Assembly: GCA_004356615.1 (NCBI GenBank)
Contig: SMWT01000121.1
Span: forward strand, 1 to 37,792
Length of the DNA: 37,792 bases
Direction of reading: 5' to 3'
Source: Deltaproteobacteria bacterium
GTDB taxonomy: Bacteria; Bdellovibrionota; Bacteriovoracia; Bacteriovoracales; Bacteriovoracaceae
The translations under genes and the position numbers were made by a program. Below, in pieces: positions 26,375 through 36,187 of the stretch; the stretch's first letter is position 1; every line of letters starts with the position of its first letter. The notes under the pieces are model-generated. The model was not told where the DNA came from. It worked only from the letters and a program-made list of their open reading frames with translations, and made no database searches.

Positions 26375-27189
26375 AACCTATCAGCGATCTTAATGGCAAA
26401 TTGCGGGCTTGAATATTTCATTAAAGCAGTGGGATTTACAATTTTGTCATCATGTTTTGATGAGCGGGAAAAGAAATAGTTGGATACCTGAGAATCCTTT
26501 AAAAAGATGGTATGCCCTTTCTCAGCAAACTTACGCGTAATAAACTTGGAATCGAGAAAACAGATTTCTCTAATCATAAAATTATTATGGATATAGATGA
26601 TAATGCAATAATCGCTTAATTGAACTAACGACCTTCTAATCTTCACACCTTTCGGGGAGCTAAAATCTGCCCAATGGACCTTAACTTCGGCCGTCTTACC
26701 ATCTAACTTAAAATCAAAACCACGTTGAGAAGTAGACTTTTTTTGATAGAGGCCGAAAATTATCCGCGCATACCACTCTCCAAGTTGCACTGGGAGATTT
26801 TTGCCATTTAACAAAATTTTGTTTTCTCGGAGATTTTTAAAGGCCTTATAAATACTTTCGATGGAATCAAATATTGATTTGTTCTCGGGAATTTTTAATA
26901 TGGTCATCTTGCTAGAGCTTGCCGTGCCTAACTTTCGGGCAAACTTTCTCTCATACCATTTAGTAAAGGTATCACTGCCAAAAAAATCGATCGATTGGTA
27001 TACGAAGCCAAGTCCAAGCAAATCAACTGGACTATTCAAGTTTTCAAATTTCTTTTTTAACAAGGAAAAAGGGGCATACTCTAAGGCCGTAGGACCTTGT
27101 ACATAAAAATCTTCTTTAAAGTAGTTCGAGCTTCCCTGATTTTCTTTAGAAAATTCCCCTATTTCCTTATAAAGGTCTTCAAGTTTCAT
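26368..27189 (-). CDS. Hypothetical protein with possible PD-(D/E)XK nuclease-like core
   Basis: GEWYARIIFGLYQKKSTSQRGFDFKLDGKTAEVKVHW: helix Glu, then GxD, then ExK. Confidence 0.45.
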   Translation of the reverse strand: MKLEDLYKEIGEFSKENQGSSNYFKEDFYVQGPTALEYAPFSLLKKKFENLNSPVDLLGLGFVYQSIDFFGSDTFTKWYERKFARKLGTASSSKMTILKIPENKSIFDSIESIYKAFKNLRENKILLNGKNLPVQLGEWYARIIFGLYQKKSTSQRGFDFKLDGKTAEVKVHWADFSSPKGVKIRRSLVQLSDYCIIIYIHNNFMIREICFLDSKFITRKFAEKGHTIFLKDSQVSNYFFSRSSKHDDKIVNPTALMKYSSPQFAIKIADRFQ

Positions 27190-27230
27190 TTAAATTCCCA
27201 TAATCCTTGGAAATCATAGCACTTAATACT

Positions 27231-28931
27231 TTAAATCTCTAATTTTGTGAGACCTTCGGGAAAATTTAAAACGCACTGAGAAATTGAAGTATTCCTCACT
27301 AGGTAATGCGCACAAAAGACTTTGAAATCCATTATCTTGGATAGGTAAAACCCTTTTTGCTCATCGCTTCCATCTTTTAGAAGTCGCTGTGCCTCTAAGG
27401 CATGCCTTAAAAGAATCCAAGAAACGATAAGATTTCCACAGTACGTCAAAAAGTCGGTGGAGTGCTCTAAAACCTGATCAACTTTTCCCTTTTGGTAGCA
27501 TTCGGTAAATCTGGCCAAAATCTCTTGGACCTTTTCCATATTTTTCTTCATTAAATTGGTTTCGTTTTGCCACTCAGCAGGAATATCTTGCGCCAAAGTG
27601 GCCATGATTTTCTTACCTAATTTGCCAAATTCCTTTCCCTCATCTTTGAAAATTTTTCGCATTACAAAATCAAGCGCCTGAATGCCATTGGTTCCTTCAT
27701 AGATGGTAGCAATTTTAGCATCTCTTACAAATTGCTCAATTCCATATTCACTACAATATCCATAACCACCGTGAACTTGAACCGCATCTACACAAACTTC
27801 AAAACCAGCATCGGTACAATATGCTTTGCAAATAGGTGTAAAAAGAGCAATCTCAGCTTCTGCCTCAGGATTATCAAATAAATCTGCGGTATAAAGAACT
27901 AGTCCCCGCATTCCCCGAGACATGGCCCGCATTTTAAGTAACATTCTTTTTACATCGGGAAGATCAATTATACTTTTTCCAAATTGCTCTCTCTCTCTGG
28001 CGTATTGAATTGAAAGAGAAGTGACCAAGTTCGCCTGGGCCTCACCTTGTAGCCCACAGAGAAGTCTTGCCTCATTCATTATTAAAAACATATGAGACAT
28101 GCCTTTAAACTCTTCGCCAATGAGATATCCTTCACAACCTCCATTTTCACCAAAGGTAAGCTCACAGGTTGCCGAACCATGGATGCCCATTTTTTCTTCA
28201 ATTTTAGTACATATCACATCGTTAGATTCACCATTTTCTATTTTAAAACGGGGGACGATAAAAAGGGATATCCCCTTTACCCCTTCTGACGCTCCTGGAG
28301 TTCTGGCCAAAACCATATGGATATTATTTTCAAAGAGATCACTCTCCCCGGAGGAGATAAATATTTTAACTCCATTAATTTTATATTTTCCGTCCTCGGT
28401 TGGCGTGGCGGTAGTTCTTGTTGCGCCCACATCACTTCCCGCTCCGGCCTCGGTTAAGCACATGGTACCGCCCCAGGTTCCATCCATCATCTTGGGAATA
28501 TAAAGCCTCTTTTGCTCATCGCTTCCTAGCATTTTGATACAGTTTAGAGTTCCTTTGCTTAGTCCGGGATACATGGAAAAGGAGACATTTGCTCCTACAT
28601 AAAAAGACTGGCAGGCCATATAGGTTGCGGTAGTGGCGGGCATTCCCTCCCACTCTTCTTCCATGCCAAGGGCAAACCACCCATTTTCATAAAATTTCTG
28701 CTTAGCGGCCAGGTAGGATTTAGGAACCCTTACCTGACCTTCCACCATCTTGACCCCGACTCGATCACCATCTTCTCTCGTGGGAAAAATTTCATTTTTG
28801 GTAAAACGGTCAAACTCATCGATAATGGCGCGTAAATCTTCTTCAGCATAATCCGGTTTTAAATCCTGAACTTTAAGCATGTTAAACAGGTTAAAATAGA
28901 CATCTTCCAAATCAGTTTTGTATTCGGCCAT
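27231..28931 (-). CDS. Acyl-CoA dehydrogenase family protein
   Basis: MCLTEAGAGSDVGATRTTA, GVKIFISSGE, REREQFGKSI, QVHGGYGYCSEYGIEQFVRDAKIATIYEGTNGIQALD. Confidence 0.93.
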   Translation of the reverse strand: MAEYKTDLEDVYFNLFNMLKVQDLKPDYAEEDLRAIIDEFDRFTKNEIFPTREDGDRVGVKMVEGQVRVPKSYLAAKQKFYENGWFALGMEEEWEGMPATTATYMACQSFYVGANVSFSMYPGLSKGTLNCIKMLGSDEQKRLYIPKMMDGTWGGTMCLTEAGAGSDVGATRTTATPTEDGKYKINGVKIFISSGESDLFENNIHMVLARTPGASEGVKGISLFIVPRFKIENGESNDVICTKIEEKMGIHGSATCELTFGENGGCEGYLIGEEFKGMSHMFLIMNEARLLCGLQGEAQANLVTSLSIQYAREREQFGKSIIDLPDVKRMLLKMRAMSRGMRGLVLYTADLFDNPEAEAEIALFTPICKAYCTDAGFEVCVDAVQVHGGYGYCSEYGIEQFVRDAKIATIYEGTNGIQALDFVMRKIFKDEGKEFGKLGKKIMATLAQDIPAEWQNETNLMKKNMEKVQEILARFTECYQKGKVDQVLEHSTDFLTYCGNLIVSWILLRHALEAQRLLKDGSDEQKGFYLSKIMDFKVFCAHYLVRNTSISQCVLNFPEGLTKLEI

Positions 28932-29029
28932 TAAAATCCCTCGTAAAAAATATATAGTTCCAGATATAAATAAAAATAAGCTGGAAAACTAGTTTCAATG
29001 CACTATTAATAACTTATACTTACCAAATT

Positions 29030-29653
29030 ATGTTGATTCCCATTCTTCTAGGTCTGCTGACCGGTTATATAATGTGTATTCCAATTGGCCCCTTAAATAT
29101 TTTGGTTTTTAACACCAAACTGAAAAGAGGAATGGCACCGGCCATGGCCATCGCTATAGGCGGTGCCATAATGGATTTCATTTACTTTTTTATCATTCTC
29201 TCAGGTCTCTCACTTTTCACTATAAACCCCCAGGTTACTTATGGATTTCAAATTTTTGGCACAGTTATTTTATTTATACTGGGAATCAAGGAAATATTTT
29301 TTGTCCATGTGGATCTGAGGGAGCGCCCCAAATACAATAAAAAGTTTGGATCAAAAAGTTTTTTACTCCTTGGTATTTTAATTTATGTGGGCAATCCCAC
29401 CATGTTTTTTTCCTTATCCACTTTGTGTGCTTTCATAAAATCATTTGCTTTTTTCCCCAGCACCTTGGCAAACAACGCTATCTTTTCCCTGTTTGTGGCA
29501 CTTGGTTCAATCCTTTGGTTCTACACTCTGGTGGTAATCATTGAGAAGTTTGAGCATAAAATTACCAAACCTTTAATGATAAGAATCAATCAATTCTGTG
29601 GCATTCTTATTGTCTTTTTAAGCTTTTATCTGGGTTTTAAAACCCTCACCTAA
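29030..29653 (+). CDS. LysE family transporter
   Basis: GLLTGYIMCIPIGPLNILVFNTKLKRGMAPAMAIAIGGAIMDFIYF; multi-pass hydrophobicity. Confidence 0.75.
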   Translation: MLIPILLGLLTGYIMCIPIGPLNILVFNTKLKRGMAPAMAIAIGGAIMDFIYFFIILSGLSLFTINPQVTYGFQIFGTVILFILGIKEIFFVHVDLRERPKYNKKFGSKSFLLLGILIYVGNPTMFFSLSTLCAFIKSFAFFPSTLANNAIFSLFVALGSILWFYTLVVIIEKFEHKITKPLMIRINQFCGILIVFLSFYLGFKTLT

Positions 29654-29709
29654 GAGATTGCCAAAATTGGCGCATTCGGTATAAATTATTAGAGAAATGT
29701 TAACGCAGG

Positions 29710-31521
29710 GTGGATCCATTGTCATTTTTTGTGCAGACCTCAATCTCTATAGGTATTCAGATTTTAATCGGACTCTATTTCCTGGCCGATATTTTTCTAA
29801 GTTATAACACCCCCATAACTCCCATTGATCATTACTATTTTATCATTTATTCCTTTGGTATCTTTTTAATCATAAGGGCCTTTTTATTTTTTCCGTATCT
29901 ACTTTTAAAAAAAATTAAACCTATAGTCGCAGGAATTTTCATCTCCCTATGTGAGTCGCTTTTAATATTCCTATCCATTATCGATAACATTGTATTTTTT
30001 AATCAAGGCCTGCATTTCTACGACAGTCATGTACTACAATTTTTAACCAATCCTAATTGGAACCGTGAGGTTCAAATTACCTGGATTGCTTGGGTCTCCC
30101 TCATCTCTATATTTTTAGTACTTTTTATTTTTCAACTGGGACTTTTTAAAATTCTTAATGAAAGGTTGAACAAACCCTCCATCAAAAAGTTAACTATCCC
30201 CTCCATGATCACAGTTGGCCTATTCCTAACCCTGTCTAATGTTTATGGTTATCAAAATTACTTTCCCAAAAAAGGAGAGATTCTAAATTCCTTTCCTTTC
30301 TATAACATCATCTACGACTCTCCTGGGCAGGAGCCTCTAGAGGTAAGATATAAATATCAAAAAGCGGATATAGATAAAAAGGAAAATCAACATATCTTCC
30401 TTTTAATGGCCGAATCTCTGCGAGCAGACGCCTTCACTCCTGAGTTAATGCCCCTAGTAAGCAAATTTGTGGAAAGGAATGGATGCTTTGTTTCCCCTAG
30501 GCATTACTCTGGAGGACATACCACAGAAAATGGCATCTTTACCTCATTTTACGGATTAAACGGGTATCACTTCCAAAATTTCAGGGCAAAAAGTCTGCCA
30601 TCACCGGGACTTACATTTTTAAAAGAGGGAGGTTTTGAAATTCTCGGCGGATCGGCCTCGTCCCTTAGGGATTTTAACGGGTTGGGTTTTATTTTTGGGA
30701 TCTTTGATCAGTTTAAGCAATTTTTAGGGCGTGACGTTTATAACGATGATCTAGATATGGTTAACTGGGCCTTGGAAACAGTAGATTATAACAAATCTCA
30801 ATTTATGTTTTTATTTTTCAACAGCACCCATCACAACTACCACTATCCGCCAGAATTTGAAATATATAGGCCGGTGGTGGAAAAAGATTTTAATCATTTA
30901 AAAATTGCAGGAAAACCCCATTTGCAACAGCAGTTTTTCAATAAATATAAAAATAGTGTCCGTTATGTGGACCATCTATTGGCAAAATTTCTAAGAGAGG
31001 CCCTGGAAAAGACTAATGAGAAATCTATTATCGCCATTGCTGGAGATCATGGAGAAGAGTTTTGGGAAGAAGGCTTTCTCGGCCATAGTAATACCAATTT
31101 TATAAACCCTAAGATCCAAGTTCCTTTTATAATTTGTGATTTAAGTAAGAAATTAAAAAACCATTCTGTGAAATTAACTTCTCATGTGGATATTTTTCCT
31201 ACAATATTAACCCTGCTCTATCCTGATAAGGATTGGTCAGCATACTTTGATGGGGGAGATATTTTCACCCCGCAAAACACCCCCTATAAAGTGGTGACCC
31301 CTCCCCTATTTCCCTATAAGAAAAATAAAATATGTCTGATTACAAAAGATAAAAAATATTGGTTCAAAAAAAGCGGTAAAAAGCTCCATCAGCTTAAACC
31401 CTATAAAATCACTGACCTTGAAGATAAAGTTACCACGGATAGTGACGGGGTAATGAAAGTGTTACTTGAAAGATTTTCAAAAGATGTCTATAGATATTTG
31501 GCCCCGGCCTCAAAGCTTTAA
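29710..31521 (+). CDS. Membrane-anchored sulfatase/alkaline-phosphatase superfamily protein (YejM/LTA synthase-like)
   Basis: N-terminal TM helices; MAESLRADAF, HYSGGHTTENGIFTSFYGLNGYHF, IAIAGDHGEEFWEEGFLGHSN. GTG start. Confidence 0.75.
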   Translation: MDPLSFFVQTSISIGIQILIGLYFLADIFLSYNTPITPIDHYYFIIYSFGIFLIIRAFLFFPYLLLKKIKPIVAGIFISLCESLLIFLSIIDNIVFFNQGLHFYDSHVLQFLTNPNWNREVQITWIAWVSLISIFLVLFIFQLGLFKILNERLNKPSIKKLTIPSMITVGLFLTLSNVYGYQNYFPKKGEILNSFPFYNIIYDSPGQEPLEVRYKYQKADIDKKENQHIFLLMAESLRADAFTPELMPLVSKFVERNGCFVSPRHYSGGHTTENGIFTSFYGLNGYHFQNFRAKSLPSPGLTFLKEGGFEILGGSASSLRDFNGLGFIFGIFDQFKQFLGRDVYNDDLDMVNWALETVDYNKSQFMFLFFNSTHHNYHYPPEFEIYRPVVEKDFNHLKIAGKPHLQQQFFNKYKNSVRYVDHLLAKFLREALEKTNEKSIIAIAGDHGEEFWEEGFLGHSNTNFINPKIQVPFIICDLSKKLKNHSVKLTSHVDIFPTILTLLYPDKDWSAYFDGGDIFTPQNTPYKVVTPPLFPYKKNKICLITKDKKYWFKKSGKKLHQLKPYKITDLEDKVTTDSDGVMKVLLERFSKDVYRYLAPASKL

Positions 31522-33599
31522 TCACTTATTTTTTTACCTATCAAGGTTGGTACCGAGAAAATCCCTATAATAACACCAAATCCCAGGGCAATAGCGAGTG
31601 TTATGCCAAATTCTCTGATGGGAAGAAAGCCATAAGTACCAAAGATTAAAAAAGAAAAAATCAGCAAGATAGAACTGGCAAAAATGGGCGTTATGGTTGT
31701 TTTAAAATAGTGATCAAAGGTCTCGCCTTTTCTAAGGTTATAGACAAGATGGATACCAGTGTCGACGATTAACCCTAGAGATATACTAAAAGTCATTACG
31801 GTCGCAATATTTAAAGAAATCCCCAACAGATACATACAGATTAGAGCAGCAGATATGGGTAAAATATTAATCAATAAAAAGACAGGTATAATCTTTAAAT
31901 CCCGGAAAAGGATTGCACTTAGAATGCATATAACAAACAAGCTCAGCAAAATACTTTTTCCAAGCACCTTGATAAGAGCATTTTGTGATTTCATCAAGTT
32001 AAAATATATCCCATTAATTTTAACTTTATAGGGTAATTCCTTAAAGGATTTCTCCACTGCTTTAATACTGCTGAAATAGGATTTCGTACCCGAGGGAACT
32101 CCCATTAGGGTAATTCTATAGAATTTTCCCGCAGGGTAATCCGCCAAAATTTCCTTTTTAATATTGGCCTTAAGTGCTTTATAGGGCCACTTCAAGAGCG
32201 GTAACCTGTTCTCTCCTGAGTAAAAATAATTGGCCTCGCGGACAAAAGTATTGGAAGAAAGAATTTGATATTTTTTCTCAAGCCCTATTTCTACCTTCTC
32301 AATGGCCTGTAAATCTTTCAAGGTAAAAATATTTGGGGCATTGGATATTAAGATCTCCATAAGGGGGATGCCAAAAACCTTCCGGCCCAACTCTTCCATA
32401 CTGGTTTTTATTCCCGCTTCTGGTGGAAAAAATTCTGTGGCATCCGTTTTAATCGGTATCTTTCTAACAATTAGAAGGGCCGTGAGAATCAAGACGGTAG
32501 AGAAAATGGTTATAGTTTTTAGGGAGAATTGTTTTTTAAAAAGATCCCGATACTTATAAATATAGGGATATCTCAAATGCTCCAGTGAATGTCCTACCAG
32601 AGTTAAATACACCCATAAAAAAGTTAGCATTGATGAAAAGAGTAAAGAGAGGACACATAAAATAGAAAACTGCCGTATTACTTCTATCTCGCTTATGAGA
32701 AGAGATCCAAAACCTATACAAGTTGTCACTAACATTAAAAGAATTGGTTTCCCTTTTTTTAAAATGGCAGTCTTGACTGAATTTTCTTCCATAGAGGAAA
32801 AAAATAGATGGAAGGCCAAGGAGAGATTAATAACAAATACCAAAAGGGGAACAATAGATGTCACTAGATTTAGCTGTCCGTATAAAATCTTAATGATGGA
32901 CATACTTATAAAAAGAGAACAAAAAGCTGGAATGAAGGTAGACAAAAGCCCCCAGACACTTCTTGTGAAGATAAAACAAAAAATGAAGGCAAAAGCAAAC
33001 ATCGAAGGAATCAGCTTGTACTTAATTCCATTAGAGTAATCATTTAAAAGATAGTTAATAAATGGTAATCCGCCGAGTCTTAATTTATGTTTAGTAAAAT
33101 ATTCATCAGAAATTATAGAGCTAATTAGCTTTTTTATTTTTAACGAATCCCAGGAAGGAGAAAACATAGTCAAAAATGCCAGATGATCTTTCCCATATAA
33201 CTTAAACTGAATATTCTCATTTGCTGCTAAAAAACTCTTAATATTTTCTAATTTATTTCTTTTTATCACTTTTTCGTAAATATCAAAAAAGGTTAAAAAC
33301 TGGACTTCTGGAAATTTTTTTCTAAGCTTATCAACCTCAATATTAAATTTTTTATAATCCACCTCACCAGGGCCGCCAGGAAAACTAATTTTAGAAAGAA
33401 GGATTTTCTTCTCTGCAAAATGACTACTGAAATCTTGATACAATCTAAAATCGCTCTTTTTTAAAAATAAGTTTTCTGAATTGACTTGCTCCAACCCTCG
33501 GGAGAAAAAAACCATCGATAAATTTAGGGATAAATATAAAATGATCCCTAAAAATCTGTAGAATGCTTCCTTGCTATGTGCCATAATTTCTTTGCTCAA
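31518..33599 (-). CDS. RND/MMPL superfamily exporter-like membrane protein
   Basis: Two repeats of multi-helix hydrophobic blocks with periplasmic domain; ISLGLIVDTGIHLVYNLRKG and PIRECFGITLAIALGFGVIIG-like terminal segment. Confidence 0.8.
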   Translation of the reverse strand: MSKEIMAHSKEAFYRFLGIILYLSLNLSMVFFSRGLEQVNSENLFLKKSDFRLYQDFSSHFAEKKILLSKISFPGGPGEVDYKKFNIEVDKLRKKFPEVQFLTFFDIYEKVIKRNKLENIKSFLAANENIQFKLYGKDHLAFLTMFSPSWDSLKIKKLISSIISDEYFTKHKLRLGGLPFINYLLNDYSNGIKYKLIPSMFAFAFIFCFIFTRSVWGLLSTFIPAFCSLFISMSIIKILYGQLNLVTSIVPLLVFVINLSLAFHLFFSSMEENSVKTAILKKGKPILLMLVTTCIGFGSLLISEIEVIRQFSILCVLSLLFSSMLTFLWVYLTLVGHSLEHLRYPYIYKYRDLFKKQFSLKTITIFSTVLILTALLIVRKIPIKTDATEFFPPEAGIKTSMEELGRKVFGIPLMEILISNAPNIFTLKDLQAIEKVEIGLEKKYQILSSNTFVREANYFYSGENRLPLLKWPYKALKANIKKEILADYPAGKFYRITLMGVPSGTKSYFSSIKAVEKSFKELPYKVKINGIYFNLMKSQNALIKVLGKSILLSLFVICILSAILFRDLKIIPVFLLINILPISAALICMYLLGISLNIATVMTFSISLGLIVDTGIHLVYNLRKGETFDHYFKTTITPIFASSILLIFSFLIFGTYGFLPIREFGITLAIALGFGVIIGIFSVPTLIGKKISD

Positions 33600-33652
33600 A
33601 CTTTTGTATTAATGTTATAGAAATAATTTTAACTTAGGCCCTGGAGAAATGC

Positions 33653-35185
33653 ATGAACTCAATTAAAGGACTTAGCAAAAAAGTTCTTCTGGTAGTATTG
33701 GATGGCTTTGGTATTAACCCGGATTCACCCAAAAATGCCATCAAAGCGGCCCAAACACCTCATTTTGATAGCTTGTTTTATCAGTACCCCTATACCACCA
33801 TAAATGCCTCTGGGATTTATGTAGGCCTTCCTAGGGGAATCATGGGAAACTCCGAAGTCGGACATATGAACTTAGGAGCAGGAAGACCTATTACTCAAGA
33901 TTTAGTTCGCATAAACGAATCTATTAAAGATAACCATTTTGAAAATCTTCCTCCGCTTAAAGAGCTCATTGAAAAATCGAAGGCGGGCAATGGCCGAGTC
34001 CATCTTTTAGGTCTTTTATCTGATGGAGGTGTTCATTCCCATATAGATCATATTGAAGAAATTATTAAAATCTTAAATAAAAATGGACTTAAAGTTTTCC
34101 TACACGCCTTTATGGATGGACGAGATACTCCCCCACAAAGTGGAGGAACCTATGTAGAAATAATGAATAAAATAGAAGGTTTCAATTTTGCATCCATGCA
34201 GGGAAGGTCACTTGGAATGGACCGGGACAGACGTTGGGAAAAGATTAAAAAGTCCTATGACACCCTAATTGGCAAGGGAGACATTACGGGTGACTCTCCT
34301 ATGGAGTACTTAAAGTCAGAATATAAAAAGGGAATCCATGATGAGTTTTTAACTCCTGTACTCTTTAATACAGATTTTGCCATCGGAGAAAATGACAGTG
34401 TCTTTTTTGTGAACTTTAGACCTGACAGGGCAATTCAAATAACTCTTGCCTTTACCCTTCCAGATTTTAGCGAATTTGAAAGATCTGTTATGCCCCGTTA
34501 TTTCCTTTGTATGACTCCTTATGTGGATGATGAGGTTAAGCTTCCCATCCTTTTTGATAAAGAAAAGCTAAAGGGAACTCTGTCAGAGTATTTATCTGAA
34601 AAGGGGATCAAGCAGTTTAAAATCGCAGAAACCGAAAAATATGCCCACATCACCTTCTTTTTTAATGGGGGCAAAAAAGATACCTTCCCGGGAGAGGATC
34701 ATTTTTTAATTCCCTCTCCAAGAGAAGTATCCACTTATGATCAAAAACCGGAAATGAGCGCTCTGCTTATTTTAGATAAGCTAATTGAAATACTGAATCA
34801 GGATAAATATGAATTTATCCTGGTTAATTTTGCCAATTCAGACATGGTTGGACATACCGGCAATTATGAGGCGGCAGTATCGAGTATTGAAATTCTCGAC
34901 CATTGCATAGGTGAGCTAATGAAAAAGTGTGAAGAGAAAAATATCTCACTTCTCCTTACTGCTGATCATGGCAACAGTGATCAGATGGCCCATCATGATG
35001 GAACTCCCCATACCGCCCACACCACTGCTTTGGTACCTTTTTCTCTCTTTCATAGTTCCCTAAAAGATAAAACGCTGAAGGTGGAAGAAGGAGACCTTGC
35101 CTTAAAAGATGTGGCCCCCACCATTGTTGAGATAATGGGTTTACCAAAACCTAGTATATTTTCAGGAAAACCTATTTTTAAATAG
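33653..35185 (+). CDS. gpmI: 2,3-bisphosphoglycerate-independent phosphoglycerate mutase
   Basis: VLLVVLDGFGIN, GIMGNSEVGHMNLGAGR, HAFMDGRDTPPQSG, TADHGNSDQM. Confidence 0.96.
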   Translation: MNSIKGLSKKVLLVVLDGFGINPDSPKNAIKAAQTPHFDSLFYQYPYTTINASGIYVGLPRGIMGNSEVGHMNLGAGRPITQDLVRINESIKDNHFENLPPLKELIEKSKAGNGRVHLLGLLSDGGVHSHIDHIEEIIKILNKNGLKVFLHAFMDGRDTPPQSGGTYVEIMNKIEGFNFASMQGRSLGMDRDRRWEKIKKSYDTLIGKGDITGDSPMEYLKSEYKKGIHDEFLTPVLFNTDFAIGENDSVFFVNFRPDRAIQITLAFTLPDFSEFERSVMPRYFLCMTPYVDDEVKLPILFDKEKLKGTLSEYLSEKGIKQFKIAETEKYAHITFFFNGGKKDTFPGEDHFLIPSPREVSTYDQKPEMSALLILDKLIEILNQDKYEFILVNFANSDMVGHTGNYEAAVSSIEILDHCIGELMKKCEEKNISLLLTADHGNSDQMAHHDGTPHTAHTTALVPFSLFHSSLKDKTLKVEEGDLALKDVAPTIVEIMGLPKPSIFSGKPIFK

Positions 35186-35209
35186 AGCTTTTACGGGTAA
35201 AATTTTTCC

Positions 35210-36187
35210 ATGCCTAGATTTAAAACTATTGGAATTTTAACTAGTGGGGGCGATTGCCCAGGAATGAACTGCTCTATCCGCGCCGTAGTTCGAACTGCCT
35301 TAGGTGAAGGTATCAAGGTTAAGGGTATCATTGGTGGGTACGCTGGAATCTTTAAGGAAGATATAATTGAGATGTCAGCGTCCTCAGTGGGAAATATTCT
35401 CCAAAGAGGTGGGACCATCTTAAGATCTAGCCGATGTCTGCAGTTTCACGAGAAATCAAAGCGTAAAAAGGCCTATCAAATTTTAAAAAAGCATGGCATT
35501 GAGGCCTTAGTGGTAATGGGTGGTAACGGAACTTTTGCTGGGGCATATGTTTTCTACCAAGAACATAAAATACCCATAGTTGGCATTCCCGGAACCATTG
35601 ATAACGATATCCAGGGAACTGAATACTCTATTGGCTTTGATACTGCTATCCAGACGGCCATGGAGGCAGTGGATAAAATAAGAGATACTGCTTTTTCCCA
35701 TGATCGCAATTTTTTAGTGGAAGTTATGGGACGGAAATCTCCCGCCATCGCTTTAAAAGTCGGAGTTTGTTCTGGGGCGGAAAATATCATTTTCAATCCC
35801 GAGGAAGAAGATCTGGCCCATATAGTACAAGATATTAAAAGGGGTATAAAAAGAGGTAAAAAATCCTCCATTATCATTGTTGCCGAAGGCGAGAAACCCG
35901 GCCTTAGCTATGCCATTCAGGGTGAGCTTAAAGAAAAATTTGGCATTGAATCAAAAGTCTGTGTTCTAGGCCATATCCAAAGGGGGGGAAGCCCTACCGC
36001 CTTTGATCGCTTTATGGCATCTAAGATGGGCTTTACTGCAGTAAAGGCCTTAGTGGAAAAAAAATATCCCACAGTCACCGTATATAAAAATGGAAGGGTT
36101 ACTCTCGCTCCATTAAATAAATGTCTAGAAACCAAAAAAAGACCTAATAAGGATGCCCTAGAAATAGTCCGCGCCCTTTCCATCTAA
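35210..36187 (+). CDS. pfkA: 6-phosphofructokinase
   Basis: ILTSGGDCPGMNCSIRAVV, GIPGTIDNDIQGTEYSIGFDTA, EVMGRKS, VLGHIQRGGSPTAFDR. Confidence 0.93.
   Translation: MPRFKTIGILTSGGDCPGMNCSIRAVVRTALGEGIKVKGIIGGYAGIFKEDIIEMSASSVGNILQRGGTILRSSRCLQFHEKSKRKKAYQILKKHGIEALVVMGGNGTFAGAYVFYQEHKIPIVGIPGTIDNDIQGTEYSIGFDTAIQTAMEAVDKIRDTAFSHDRNFLVEVMGRKSPAIALKVGVCSGAENIIFNPEEEDLAHIVQDIKRGIKRGKKSSIIIVAEGEKPGLSYAIQGELKEKFGIESKVCVLGHIQRGGSPTAFDRFMASKMGFTAVKALVEKKYPTVTVYKNGRVTLAPLNKCLETKKRPNKDALEIVRALSI

Noticed and set aside
28099-28503. 134-aa ORF opposite acyl-CoA dehydrogenase
   Set aside because: Shadow ORF of a clearly conserved enzyme.
32695-33039. 114-aa basic ORF opposite the RND exporter
   Set aside because: Shadow ORF; the Lys/Arg richness is the complement of Leu/Ile/Phe codons.
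35982-35988. G7 run in pfkA
   Set aside because: Encodes the conserved IQRGGSP motif in a housekeeping gene; shorter than typical phase-variable tracts.
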